A stretch of DNA of 64,000 nt, from assembly GCA_965220615.1 (NCBI GenBank), contig CBDCQL010000002.1, positions 1,178,001 to 1,242,000 on the forward strand, read 5' to 3'. Both the position numbers and the translations under genes were made by a program. How positions within the stretch are numbered: the stretch's first letter is position 1; every line of letters starts with the position of its first letter. Positions 52,756-60,553 of this stretch are shown here, piece after piece. The stretch comes from JAGWBD01 sp965220615 (lineage in GTDB: Bacteria > Chloroflexota > Anaerolineae > Aggregatilineales > Phototrophicaceae). The notes beneath the pieces are model-generated. The model saw only the letters and a list, made by a program, of their open reading frames with translations. It did not search any database and was not told the origin of the DNA.

Positions 52756-53823
52756 TCAATCACGACGTTCTTTCAGACCCATGCGCAGCTGTGGAGGATT
52801 GCTGCTGGCACGGATGATGTTGCTCAGGGAAGTATGGTCGTTGCAATCGGCCAGGCCCACGCTGAAGTGTGCAGGCACGCGCACAAGGGACTTGGTCAGG
52901 CCACTACGGCCGTATCCAAAGACCGTCATGTTGCCTTCCATCGGCCAGTAGGAATCGGCGTCGCCATCCGCTGCGTGGCGCATGAGCCAGAGCGCGCGCG
53001 GGCTCCCCGCCGCACCAAAGGCGATCCAGCCGGGTTCCGGCAAACTGTCCACTTCCCAGCGCTCCGCGGCCGCAAATCTTTGACCGTCGGCAAGCAGGAT
53101 GAAGTCGCCCTGCTCGTCCAGCCGGCCGCCCGGCGTGCCTTCATAGAGAAGCCAGTAAGGACGTGCAGCCTTCAGCACCGTCAGTCTCGCGCAGTCAGGT
53201 TCCACCCTCCACTCACAGAGCCAGGCACCATCGTTGGAGCGTGAGCGGATGACGACGCGCAGCGGGCCGCTTGCGACGACCTCGCTGCTGCAGCCCGTCC
53301 GGCCAGGATGAAAATAGCTTTCGGGATGCACCAGATTGGGTATGCCGCGGAAATTGCCATCCGAACCGCCCCAGGGGTGGAAACTGATCCAGTCCGCGCC
53401 GGCGCTGTCAACCATGCCGGCGAATCCGCCGCCCTCCAGGTGATAGATCCAGGACACGCCGGGAGCATCAATGCGGATGCTGGCGAATCCCTCGTGATCG
53501 AAACCACTTTTTAGAGACAGGGGCCCGGGCGTTGGCTCCGGTACAGCAATTTCAGCCTGCGGGTCGTCAAAATACAACTGAAAGCGACGCATTTGACCGG
53601 CTCTCGTACGTCCCTTGAGATGAAACAGCATTTCATCTTCGCAGCGCTGCAGACTCAGGGCCGAATCCAGCAAGTGACCTTCGGCGTCCACTTCCACCAG
53701 GCGGGGCGAGGCGACTGTTTCAGACAACTCCAGGGGAAGGGCGCGCTCGTAATGATCGTGGTCTCCGGCAAGAAGATCGAATTGAATTCGCCACAGTCGG
53801 CCCCGCAGCAGCCATGCTTTCAT
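52756..53823 (-). CDS. hypothetical protein, likely beta-rich, in the sulfatase operon
   Basis: I do not recognise this 355-residue family. It is rich in short alternating hydrophobic strands and aromatic residues (WRIQFDLLAGDHDHYERALP, WISFHPWGGSDG, ESYFHPGRTG, WRVEPDCARLTVLKAARPYWLLYEGTPGG). That suggests a beta-sandwich or carbohydrate-active fold such as a lyase or hydrolase accessory domain. There is no signal peptide. The start overlaps the OppF stop (ATGA) and the following VCBS gene lies 47 nt away, so it belongs to the same transcription unit. The conserved His/Asp/Trp clusters would fit a metal or sugar site, but this is speculative. Confidence 0.6.
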   Translation of the reverse strand: MKAWLLRGRLWRIQFDLLAGDHDHYERALPLELSETVASPRLVEVDAEGHLLDSALSLQRCEDEMLFHLKGRTRAGQMRRFQLYFDDPQAEIAVPEPTPGPLSLKSGFDHEGFASIRIDAPGVSWIYHLEGGGFAGMVDSAGADWISFHPWGGSDGNFRGIPNLVHPESYFHPGRTGCSSEVVASGPLRVVIRSRSNDGAWLCEWRVEPDCARLTVLKAARPYWLLYEGTPGGRLDEQGDFILLADGQRFAAAERWEVDSLPEPGWIAFGAAGSPRALWLMRHAADGDADSYWPMEGNMTVFGYGRSGLTKSLVRVPAHFSVGLADCNDHTSLSNIIRASSNPPQLRMGLKERRD

Positions 53824-54851
53824 TCGGCATCGTCCGTCATCTGCCAGGGCTGCAAGTCCAGTTCCTCCGCCAGATGACAGGCCACACTGGTGTCGGGGTC
53901 AGAGGCCAGGGGCCTGAGGGCCGGCACTTCACTCCGGCAACGGTCCTCGACGTATTTGCAACGCGTGTGAAAGACGCAGCCAGAGGGTGGGTTGACCGGG
54001 CTGGGGATGTCGCCTTCCAGAACCCTGCGACGCCGGTGACCGCCGGCGCTGCGACGGGGAATGGCGTAGAGCAGGGCCTCGGTGTATGGATGGGTCGGCC
54101 GGGCAAAAATCTTGTCGCGCGAGGCACTTTCCATGATCTTGCCCAAATACATCACCAGGATTCGGCTGCTGATGTATTCCACGACGCCAAGATCATGTGC
54201 AATGAATATGTAGGTCAGGCCCAGTTCCTGCTGCAGGTCCGTCAACAGATTCAGGACCTGGGCCTGGACGGAAACGTCCAGCGCCGAAACCGGCTCGTCG
54301 CAAATCACCAGTTTGGGCTCAATGCTCAATGCCCGCGCGACACCCACTCGCTGCCGCTGCCCGCCAGAAAGTTGATGCGGATAGCGATTGATCATGTCCT
54401 CGCCGAGGCCGACCTGGGCCAGCAGGGCTGCCACGCGCTCCGCCCTTGAGTTCCGGTCGCCGATGTCATGGATCTCAAGGGGTTCTGCAACGATGTCGCC
54501 GATGCGCATGCGTGAGTTCAGTGACGAATTGGGGTCCTGAAACAACATCTGGATGTCACGCCTGACCGGCCGTAGCTCCCGCCTGTCAAGTCGGGCGATA
54601 TCCACCACGCCTTCTTCGCGATTAAATTGAATGCTGCCAGAGGTGGGATCGTACAGGCGGACGATACAGCGCCCCGTCGTCGTCTTGCCGGAGCCACTTT
54701 CTCCCACAAGACCCACGGTCTCGCCCCGTTGGACGTCAAATGAAACACCATCCACAGCCCGGACGTTGCCGACAACGCGCTTCATCAGGCCCCGGCGAAT
54801 GGGGAAATACTGTTTCAGGTCTACCACACTGAGCAGCGTGTCCCTATCCAT
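53820..54851 (-). CDS. oligopeptide/dipeptide-type ABC transporter ATPase (OppF/DppF-like)
   Basis: The 343-residue protein has Walker A GESGSGKTT, signature LSGGQRQRVGVARAL, Walker B LVICDEPVSALD and the switch His in IAHDLGVVE. The C-terminal oligopeptide domain ends with a Cys cluster (GCVFHTRCKYVEDRCR, then VACHL), which may bind an iron-sulfur cluster, as in other family members. It works with OppD to power the permeases. It overlaps OppD by 8 nt upstream and the unknown gene by 4 nt downstream. The name follows the family; the imported compound could be a glycan rather than a peptide. Confidence 0.92.
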   Translation of the reverse strand: MDRDTLLSVVDLKQYFPIRRGLMKRVVGNVRAVDGVSFDVQRGETVGLVGESGSGKTTTGRCIVRLYDPTSGSIQFNREEGVVDIARLDRRELRPVRRDIQMLFQDPNSSLNSRMRIGDIVAEPLEIHDIGDRNSRAERVAALLAQVGLGEDMINRYPHQLSGGQRQRVGVARALSIEPKLVICDEPVSALDVSVQAQVLNLLTDLQQELGLTYIFIAHDLGVVEYISSRILVMYLGKIMESASRDKIFARPTHPYTEALLYAIPRRSAGGHRRRRVLEGDIPSPVNPPSGCVFHTRCKYVEDRCRSEVPALRPLASDPDTSVACHLAEELDLQPWQMTDDAE

Positions 54852-55869
54852 GGGCCGACTCCGCTTCGTCCTCGTAGAGCCAGCAGGCAGCGCTCGTTGA
54901 TTCGTCGATCTGAAACACGGGAGGCGCTTCGCTGCGACATCTGTCCATCACGTGTGGGCAACGCGGCGCGAAAGAGCATCCGGCCGGCCTTTCGTGTGGG
55001 CCCGGCACGCTTCCCTCAATGGAGGACAGTCGGTCGCGCCGTCCAATCTGCGGCAGGGACTGCAACAGTCCCTGGGTATAGGGATGTTTGGGGCCCTCAA
55101 AAATGCTGGCGACGGAAGCCGCCTCGACCACCTTGCCCAGATACATCACGATCACCTGGTCGGCTATCTCACCGATCACATTCAGGTCATGGGTGATCAT
55201 GATGAGGGCCATGTCACGCTCTTCCTGAATTTGACGAATGAGGTCGAGAATCTGGGCTTCAATCGTCACGTCCAGGGCCGTGGTGGGTTCATCGGCGATC
55301 AAGAGTTGCGGGTTGCAGCTCAACGCCATGGCGATCATGGCCCGTTGACGCATGCCGCCCGAATACTGGTGCTGGTACTGGTCAACCCGTTGTTCGGCTT
55401 CCGGTATGCCCACCAGCCCCAGCATGTCGATGGCCCGTTGGCGCGCCTCGTCCCTGTCCACCTGCTGATGCAGGCGAATGGCTTCCATAATCTGGTGGCC
55501 GATCGAATAAACCGGATTGAGGGAGGTCATCGGTTCCTGGAAAATCATGGCGATTTCATTGCCACGAATCGATCGGATTTCCATGCCGTGCGGATCCAGC
55601 TGCACGAGGTCCAGCTGGCGGCCGCCGGCGGGGTTCCAGACGATTTCCCCGCCAGTGATGCGGGCCGTATCGAGGGGCAGCAGCCGCATGATAGTGCGGG
55701 CGGTCACGCTTTTGCCGCAGCCGCTTTCTCCCACGATGCCCAGCGTTTCCCCGCGGCGCAGCACGAAACTGACGCCATCGACGGCTCGAATGATGCCCTG
55801 CTCAAGGTAGAACCAGGTCTTGAGGTCACGCACGTCAAGCAGGGTTGCGGGTTCCACGTTGGCCTCCAT
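54844..55869 (-). CDS. oligopeptide/dipeptide-type ABC transporter ATPase (OppD/DppD-like)
   Basis: The 341-residue protein has Walker A GESGCGKS, signature YSGGMRQRAMIAMAL, Walker B LLIADEPTTALD, the switch His in ITHDLNVIG, and the C-terminal Cys pattern (GCSFAPRCPHVMDRCR, AACWL). It pairs with OppF. The start is ATG 55869, placed one base after the OppC stop (TGAGATG), a re-initiation arrangement. A TTG at 55881 is an alternative. It is part of the binding-protein, OppB, OppC, OppD, OppF order seen in peptide and oligosaccharide importers. Confidence 0.92.
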   Translation of the reverse strand: MEANVEPATLLDVRDLKTWFYLEQGIIRAVDGVSFVLRRGETLGIVGESGCGKSVTARTIMRLLPLDTARITGGEIVWNPAGGRQLDLVQLDPHGMEIRSIRGNEIAMIFQEPMTSLNPVYSIGHQIMEAIRLHQQVDRDEARQRAIDMLGLVGIPEAEQRVDQYQHQYSGGMRQRAMIAMALSCNPQLLIADEPTTALDVTIEAQILDLIRQIQEERDMALIMITHDLNVIGEIADQVIVMYLGKVVEAASVASIFEGPKHPYTQGLLQSLPQIGRRDRLSSIEGSVPGPHERPAGCSFAPRCPHVMDRCRSEAPPVFQIDESTSAACWLYEDEAESAHG

Positions 55870-55870
55870 C

Positions 55871-57049
55871 TCAGCGCGCAAAGGGATCTGCCATGTCCCT
55901 TAGCCCGTCACCCAGGAAATTGTAGGCGATGACGGTGACCAGGATGAAAATGCCAGGAAACAGCGTCCAAGGATACAACACAATGTTTTGAATGCGAATC
56001 GCGTCGTTCAGCAGTAGACCCCAGCTGACCATCGGCGGTCGCACGCCAATACCGAGGAAACTCAGCGCGCTTTCGCCCAAAATGGTCACCGGAACGGCCA
56101 GGGTCGCCGTGACGATGATGTGGCTGGCCATGTTGGGGATCATGTGACGACGGACGATTCTCGCGGTGGAAGACCCGGTGGCCTCGGCCGCGTGAACGAA
56201 ATCGCGCTCCTTTAGGGAGAGCACCATGCCCCGCACCTCGCGCGCCAGCCCCGTCCAGTTGATGAAAGCCAGCACCACCACGATGCCGGCATAGACCCAT
56301 TCCGGGGGCCATTGGGGCGGGATGGCAGCGGCCAGGGCCATCCAGAGCGGCAATTGCGGGAAGGAACGTATCGCCTCGATCGCGCGTTGCATCACGTGGT
56401 CAAAAGCGCCGCCATAGTAGCCGGACAGTGTGCCCATCACGGAACCCAGCACGATGGTGATCAATACGCCGAAGATGCCGACCGAGAGCGACACCTGACC
56501 GCCAAAGATGATGCGCGACAACAGGTCCCGCCCGCGTTGGTCCGAACCCAGCACGTGCAAGCGTTCCTCGTAACCGCGCGGCCCGAAGAGATGAACGTCG
56601 CCCTTCAAAAAGCCCAGCGCCGTCCAGGATTGGCCGCGGATGAAGAAATCAATGGGGATACGCTCGCTGCGGTCCTCTTCGTAAATCAACTGAAAGGTCC
56701 TGGGATCACGTTGTCCGCGCAGCGGGTAGAAAAAGGGCTGAAGATGGAAGATTCCGGTCTCGGGGTCCACAAAACGCACGACGACTGGCGGCGAAAAGGT
56801 GAGTTTTGAATCCGCATCGCGGGCGCTGTAGGGTGCAAAGAACCCCGCAAACAGGGTGATGAGGTAAATGATGACCAGCAGCACGGCGCACCAGGTCGCC
56901 ATGCGGTTGCGCAAAAACTTGCGCAGCATCAACTCCCGCACGGAAAGCAAGCGGTATTCGTCCTCGCTGATGGCGCGGCGGGATGCGCCGGCGCCAAACA
57001 GTCCCCGAAGGACCGACCGCGTTGGCTGGCGGGTCGTCACGTCACTCAA
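55871..57049 (-). CDS. peptide-type ABC transporter permease (OppC/DppC-like)
   Basis: The 392-residue membrane protein has an N-terminal cytoplasmic part, a first helix (WCAVLLVIIYLITLFAGFFAP), a large periplasmic section (about residues 75-170) and five more helices. It contains LGSDQRGRDLLSRII and the permease loop FVHAAEATGSSTARIVRRHMIPNM. The end shows the conserved FLGDGLRDMADPF. TTG 57049 is taken as start because GAGGA sits seven bases upstream and the resulting 8-nt overlap with OppB matches the pattern in this operon. Confidence 0.92.
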   Translation of the reverse strand: MSDVTTRQPTRSVLRGLFGAGASRRAISEDEYRLLSVRELMLRKFLRNRMATWCAVLLVIIYLITLFAGFFAPYSARDADSKLTFSPPVVVRFVDPETGIFHLQPFFYPLRGQRDPRTFQLIYEEDRSERIPIDFFIRGQSWTALGFLKGDVHLFGPRGYEERLHVLGSDQRGRDLLSRIIFGGQVSLSVGIFGVLITIVLGSVMGTLSGYYGGAFDHVMQRAIEAIRSFPQLPLWMALAAAIPPQWPPEWVYAGIVVVLAFINWTGLAREVRGMVLSLKERDFVHAAEATGSSTARIVRRHMIPNMASHIIVTATLAVPVTILGESALSFLGIGVRPPMVSWGLLLNDAIRIQNIVLYPWTLFPGIFILVTVIAYNFLGDGLRDMADPFAR

Positions 57050-58034
57050 TCTGGATCCTCGGATCGCTTATGGCCAGCAGGATATCCGCCAGGAAGTTAC
57101 CAATCAGCAGGGTGACGGCCAGGATCATCAGCACCGTGCCGGCCAGGTACATGTCCTGACGCTGAAGCGCCCGGATGAAGGGCGGACCCAGTGTGGGAAG
57201 ATCGAGAACGATCGAAATGATGACCGTGCCACTGAACAGGGCCGGCAGTTGCAACCCCAGGCGACTGATCAGGGGGTTGATGGCGATGCGGGCCGCGTGC
57301 TTGTAAATGACCACCATTTCGCGCAGACCCTTGGCGCGGGCGGCTTCAATGTACTGCTGGTCCAGCACGTCAAGCAAATTGGCGCGCATCAGGCGAAACG
57401 TGCCGGCCATACCCCCCAGGCCAAGGATGAGGAAGGGTACGGGCAGATGCGACAGGAAGTCCAAAAAGCGCTCCCAGGTCCAGGGCGCATTCTTGAACTC
57501 CATGGAAAACAGGCCGCCGGCGTAGTCCGTCTTGAGGACGAAGACGGCAATGAACAAATAAATGACGGCTACCAGAAAGTCCGGCACTGAAATCCCGATA
57601 AAGGAAAGAGTGGACAATACGTAATCTGTTCGCGAGTTTTTTCGTGTGGCCGCATAAATGCCGAAGGGAATCGCCAGACTCCAGGAGAGGAAAAGCGAGG
57701 CGAAACCCAGAAACAGGGTCAGGCCAACGCGGCGATTGATAATCTCGGCCACTTCAGCATTGCTGTGTTGAATGGAAAAGCCGAAGTCCCCCTGCGGGAA
57801 GCCGTCAATCCATTTGACGTATTGCACCAGAACCGGTTCGTCGAAACCGTAGACCCGCCGCAGCCTCTCAATCGTCTCGGGCGGCAGGGGTTGGCCCGAG
57901 GCTGCTTCCTGCTGCCGCACCCAGTTGGACACGATGTCGCCGGGCGGCAGTTGAATCACCAGAAAGCTGACCAGCGAGACCAAAAAGAAAGTGATGACTG
58001 CGGAAATGAGCCGTCGAACGATGTAAGTCGCCAT
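57042..58034 (-). CDS. peptide-type ABC transporter permease (OppB/DppB-like)
   Basis: The 330-residue membrane protein opens with the standard MATYIVRRLISAVITFF helix, has the PPGDIV segment, six helices and the permease loop YIEAARAKGLREMVVIYKHAARIAINPLI, and ends with LLAISDPRIQIE. ATG 58034 is preferred to ATG 58046 because GGAA is correctly spaced and the product then matches the usual OppB N-terminus. It is separated from the binding-protein gene by 64-76 nt that contain a perfect hairpin. Confidence 0.92.
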   Translation of the reverse strand: MATYIVRRLISAVITFFLVSLVSFLVIQLPPGDIVSNWVRQQEAASGQPLPPETIERLRRVYGFDEPVLVQYVKWIDGFPQGDFGFSIQHSNAEVAEIINRRVGLTLFLGFASLFLSWSLAIPFGIYAATRKNSRTDYVLSTLSFIGISVPDFLVAVIYLFIAVFVLKTDYAGGLFSMEFKNAPWTWERFLDFLSHLPVPFLILGLGGMAGTFRLMRANLLDVLDQQYIEAARAKGLREMVVIYKHAARIAINPLISRLGLQLPALFSGTVIISIVLDLPTLGPPFIRALQRQDMYLAGTVLMILAVTLLIGNFLADILLAISDPRIQIE

Positions 58035-58050
58035 ATTGTGTTCCATTTGT

Positions 58051-58084
58051 GGCGGTCGCCGGTGAATTGCAGCCGGCGACCGCC
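58051..58084 (-). other. intercistronic hairpin between binding-protein and permease genes
   Basis: Bases 58051-58062 and 58073-58084 form a perfect 12-bp inverted repeat with a 10-base loop. On the minus strand no T-tract follows, so an mRNA-stabilising or processing hairpin is more likely than a terminator. It probably protects the binding-protein message. Confidence 0.7.
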
Positions 58085-58110
58085 CCGTGCACTTGCAGGG
58101 TCAGGTCAGG

Positions 58111-59952
58111 TCAGGGACCTTCACCCGGAAGGTACTTCTGGAAAAGCAGCATTGGCTGCCACGGCGGCATGTCATTGACCTGGCCGTTACGGGACATGAC
58201 GTCCGGCGTATTGCCCAGGCGACCGCTCTTGATGAAGGGGCGACGCCAGAAGCCGGTCGCCACCACCCACACGTTGTCGGCGTGCAGACGTGAGATCTCC
58301 CGACCAATGTCGCCTCTCTCCGCCGGGACGACGCCCAACGCCTGCTGATACAGATCATTCATCGCGATAAAGTCGTCATCGACGGGATCTTCCTGCCAGT
58401 TGGGATGCCACCAGGGAGTCCCTTCGCGGACGGAAGCCACGCCCGGCGCTTCCGCGCTGAAGGGGTCGCTGCCGCCATCGCGGTCCCAGGTGTGGATCTC
58501 GAAGTCACCGGCGACGTAGTTTTCGCGCACCAGCGACTGGTCGTCGGCGTCCATCAGGGCGTTGATCCCCACGTTGCCCATGTATTCCGTCACCAGTTCG
58601 ACGATGGGTGTGTAAAGATCATGCACACCTACCTCGATGATGATCTGCAGGGCATCCCCACCAGGAGCTTCGCGGAAGCCGTCGCCGTCAACATCGACGT
58701 AACCGGCCCCCTCCAGCAGGGCGGCGGCGCCCTCCGGATCAAAGCCCGACCAGAGCATGGCATCGTCTGCATCGAAGAATCCGGATTCCGGCGCGAACAC
58801 CGAACCGGCCGGGTTGAAGAGACCGGCATAGTAGAGGTCGCCGATCTCCTGGCGGTTGATCGCCATCGAGAAGGCACGGCGGAAGTTGATGTCGCGGAAG
58901 GCGGCCTTCTTGACCGGGTCCTCAATGTCCAGGTTGAAGTAGAAGGCGACGCCATCGAAGTCGGCGAAGGTCAGGCTGATGTCACGCCCTTCCTGAATGG
59001 CCTCGGTGAACAGCTGGATGTGCTGCACACCAACCCACATGGCGTCCAGGTCAAACTGGCCGGTGACGTTGCCCAGTGCGACCGCCTGACGGTCTTCCAC
59101 CAGTTCCACGCTGGCGAAGTCCATGTAGGGCAATTGCTGGCCTTCGGGGTCGACCTTCCAGTAGTAAGGGTTGCGCTTCATCTTGTAGATTTCGCCTGGA
59201 ATGAACTCGTCCAGCATCCAGGCCTGCAGCGTTACCCGTCCGCGACCGTTCTCAAGGAGGTTCTCCGTGTTGAATATCTCGTAGGTGGACTCGGCATTGT
59301 AGGTGGGATGGAATTGCTCCAGATGATGGCGCGGCCAAGCGAACTCGCGCATCGTGGCCAGACCCTCGGCGAAGGCCGGGAAGGGCGACGGATACGTGAA
59401 TTGCAGAGTGAAGTCATCCAACACTTCCATGGCAGGAAGCTCGCCACCCTGGGTGATTGGGCCAGGTCCGGAAACGCCGGTGACGTTTTCGTCCTGGGCC
59501 GCATCGTACCAGTAAAATTCAACATCCGAGGCCGTCAGTGGCGTACCGTCCGACCATTTGACGCCGCTGCGCAGTTGCACCGTCCATACGGTGAAGTCTT
59601 CGTTGGATTCCCAGCTCTCAGCCAAATTGGGCCGGATGGGGCCGTCACCGGTCACGGGCAAATGCCACATGGTCAGCGGTTCGCGAGTGAAGTTATGCGT
59701 CAGGTAAGTGCCCAGATTGGCCGACCCACGCCGCAGCGTTCCGCCGTAACTGCCAATCTCTTCCAGAGGCTGGAGCACCAGCGGGTTGTCCGGCAGGCGT
59801 TCCTCCAGCGGCGGCAGTTCTCCGGCAGCCACCTGCTCCGCCAGCATGGGGGCTTCGCTGTACATCATGTCCTGCGCCGTCAGGCCACTTGCCGAGACCA
59901 GTAGCACGAGCGCAAGAAACGTGGTCGTTCTTGTCAATCTTGCGAGCGACAT
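58111..59952 (-). CDS. family 5 (peptide/nickel/oligosaccharide-type) substrate-binding protein
   Basis: The 613-residue protein has a signal peptide (LARLTRTTTFLALVLLVSASGLTA) and a mature extracellular binding protein of SBP family 5: EEIGSYGGTLRRG, PNLAESWESNEDFTVWTVQLRSGVKWSDGTPLTASDVEFYW, and DINFRRAFSMAINRQEI. Members bind peptides, but also oligosaccharides, opines or nickel. It would deliver the ligand to OppBCDF. ATG 59952 has AGGAG upstream. The 121-bp gap to rpiB may hold a promoter: TTGACA appears on this strand, but no matching -10 at the right distance. Confidence 0.92.
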   Translation of the reverse strand: MSLARLTRTTTFLALVLLVSASGLTAQDMMYSEAPMLAEQVAAGELPPLEERLPDNPLVLQPLEEIGSYGGTLRRGSANLGTYLTHNFTREPLTMWHLPVTGDGPIRPNLAESWESNEDFTVWTVQLRSGVKWSDGTPLTASDVEFYWYDAAQDENVTGVSGPGPITQGGELPAMEVLDDFTLQFTYPSPFPAFAEGLATMREFAWPRHHLEQFHPTYNAESTYEIFNTENLLENGRGRVTLQAWMLDEFIPGEIYKMKRNPYYWKVDPEGQQLPYMDFASVELVEDRQAVALGNVTGQFDLDAMWVGVQHIQLFTEAIQEGRDISLTFADFDGVAFYFNLDIEDPVKKAAFRDINFRRAFSMAINRQEIGDLYYAGLFNPAGSVFAPESGFFDADDAMLWSGFDPEGAAALLEGAGYVDVDGDGFREAPGGDALQIIIEVGVHDLYTPIVELVTEYMGNVGINALMDADDQSLVRENYVAGDFEIHTWDRDGGSDPFSAEAPGVASVREGTPWWHPNWQEDPVDDDFIAMNDLYQQALGVVPAERGDIGREISRLHADNVWVVATGFWRRPFIKSGRLGNTPDVMSRNGQVNDMPPWQPMLLFQKYLPGEGP

Positions 59953-60073
59953 GTCGCGTCTCCTGTAAACTCCTCAATATCCCTTGACTGGCGAAAACCG
60001 CCCTTGTCAACCAGAAATCTCAGTCTCTCGCCTCCTTTGTCCCAACCTCGGACGTTTTCCGGGAATGCGCCAT

Positions 60074-60553
60074 TCAGCAACCTTCCGGCGCCGGATCGCG
60101 CAAATAGAGATTGTCGATCTCCTTCATCCTGCGCACCTTCGGCCCGGAAGGACTACCCTCGTCAAACTCCGCCTCCAGCCAGGCATCCACTATGGCTTTC
60201 CCCAGTTCCGGACCGATGACGCGTGCGCCCATGGTCAGTATCTGGGCATCATTACTCTTGCGGGCGCGTTCGGCGGAATAGGTGTCATGGCACAGGGCGG
60301 CGCGAATGCCAGGGACCTTGTTGGCAGTAATCGACATGCCGATGCCCGTGCCGCAGACGAGAATCCCCCGCTGGCAGCGGCCCTCGGCCACTGCCCGGGC
60401 CACCCTTTCCGCGACGTCCGGGTAATACTCTTCGTCATCGCCCCGCGCAGCGCTGAGATCCAGCAGCGTCGCCTGGCTGCCGGCCTGCAAGTGGCTGATC
60501 AGGACCGCCAATAATGGCGCACCGGCGTCGTCACTGCCTGTCGCGATGTGCAT
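60074..60553 (-). CDS. rpiB: RpiB/LacA/LacB-family sugar-phosphate isomerase
   Basis: The 159-residue protein has the RpiB/LacAB fold. It shows a start HIATGSDDAGAP (RpiB usually has SDHAG), the catalytic Cys67 in RGILVCGTGIGMSITANKVPGIRAA, and the NDAQILTMGARVIG segment. Family members isomerise ribose-5-phosphate/ribulose-5-phosphate, galactose-6-phosphate or allose-6-phosphate. The His-to-Asp change in the first loop hints at another sugar phosphate. The start overlaps the E2-like gene by 23 nt. Within this operon it likely handles a sugar released from the imported substrate. Confidence 0.85.
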   Translation of the reverse strand: MHIATGSDDAGAPLLAVLISHLQAGSQATLLDLSAARGDDEEYYPDVAERVARAVAEGRCQRGILVCGTGIGMSITANKVPGIRAALCHDTYSAERARKSNDAQILTMGARVIGPELGKAIVDAWLEAEFDEGSPSGPKVRRMKEIDNLYLRDPAPEGC

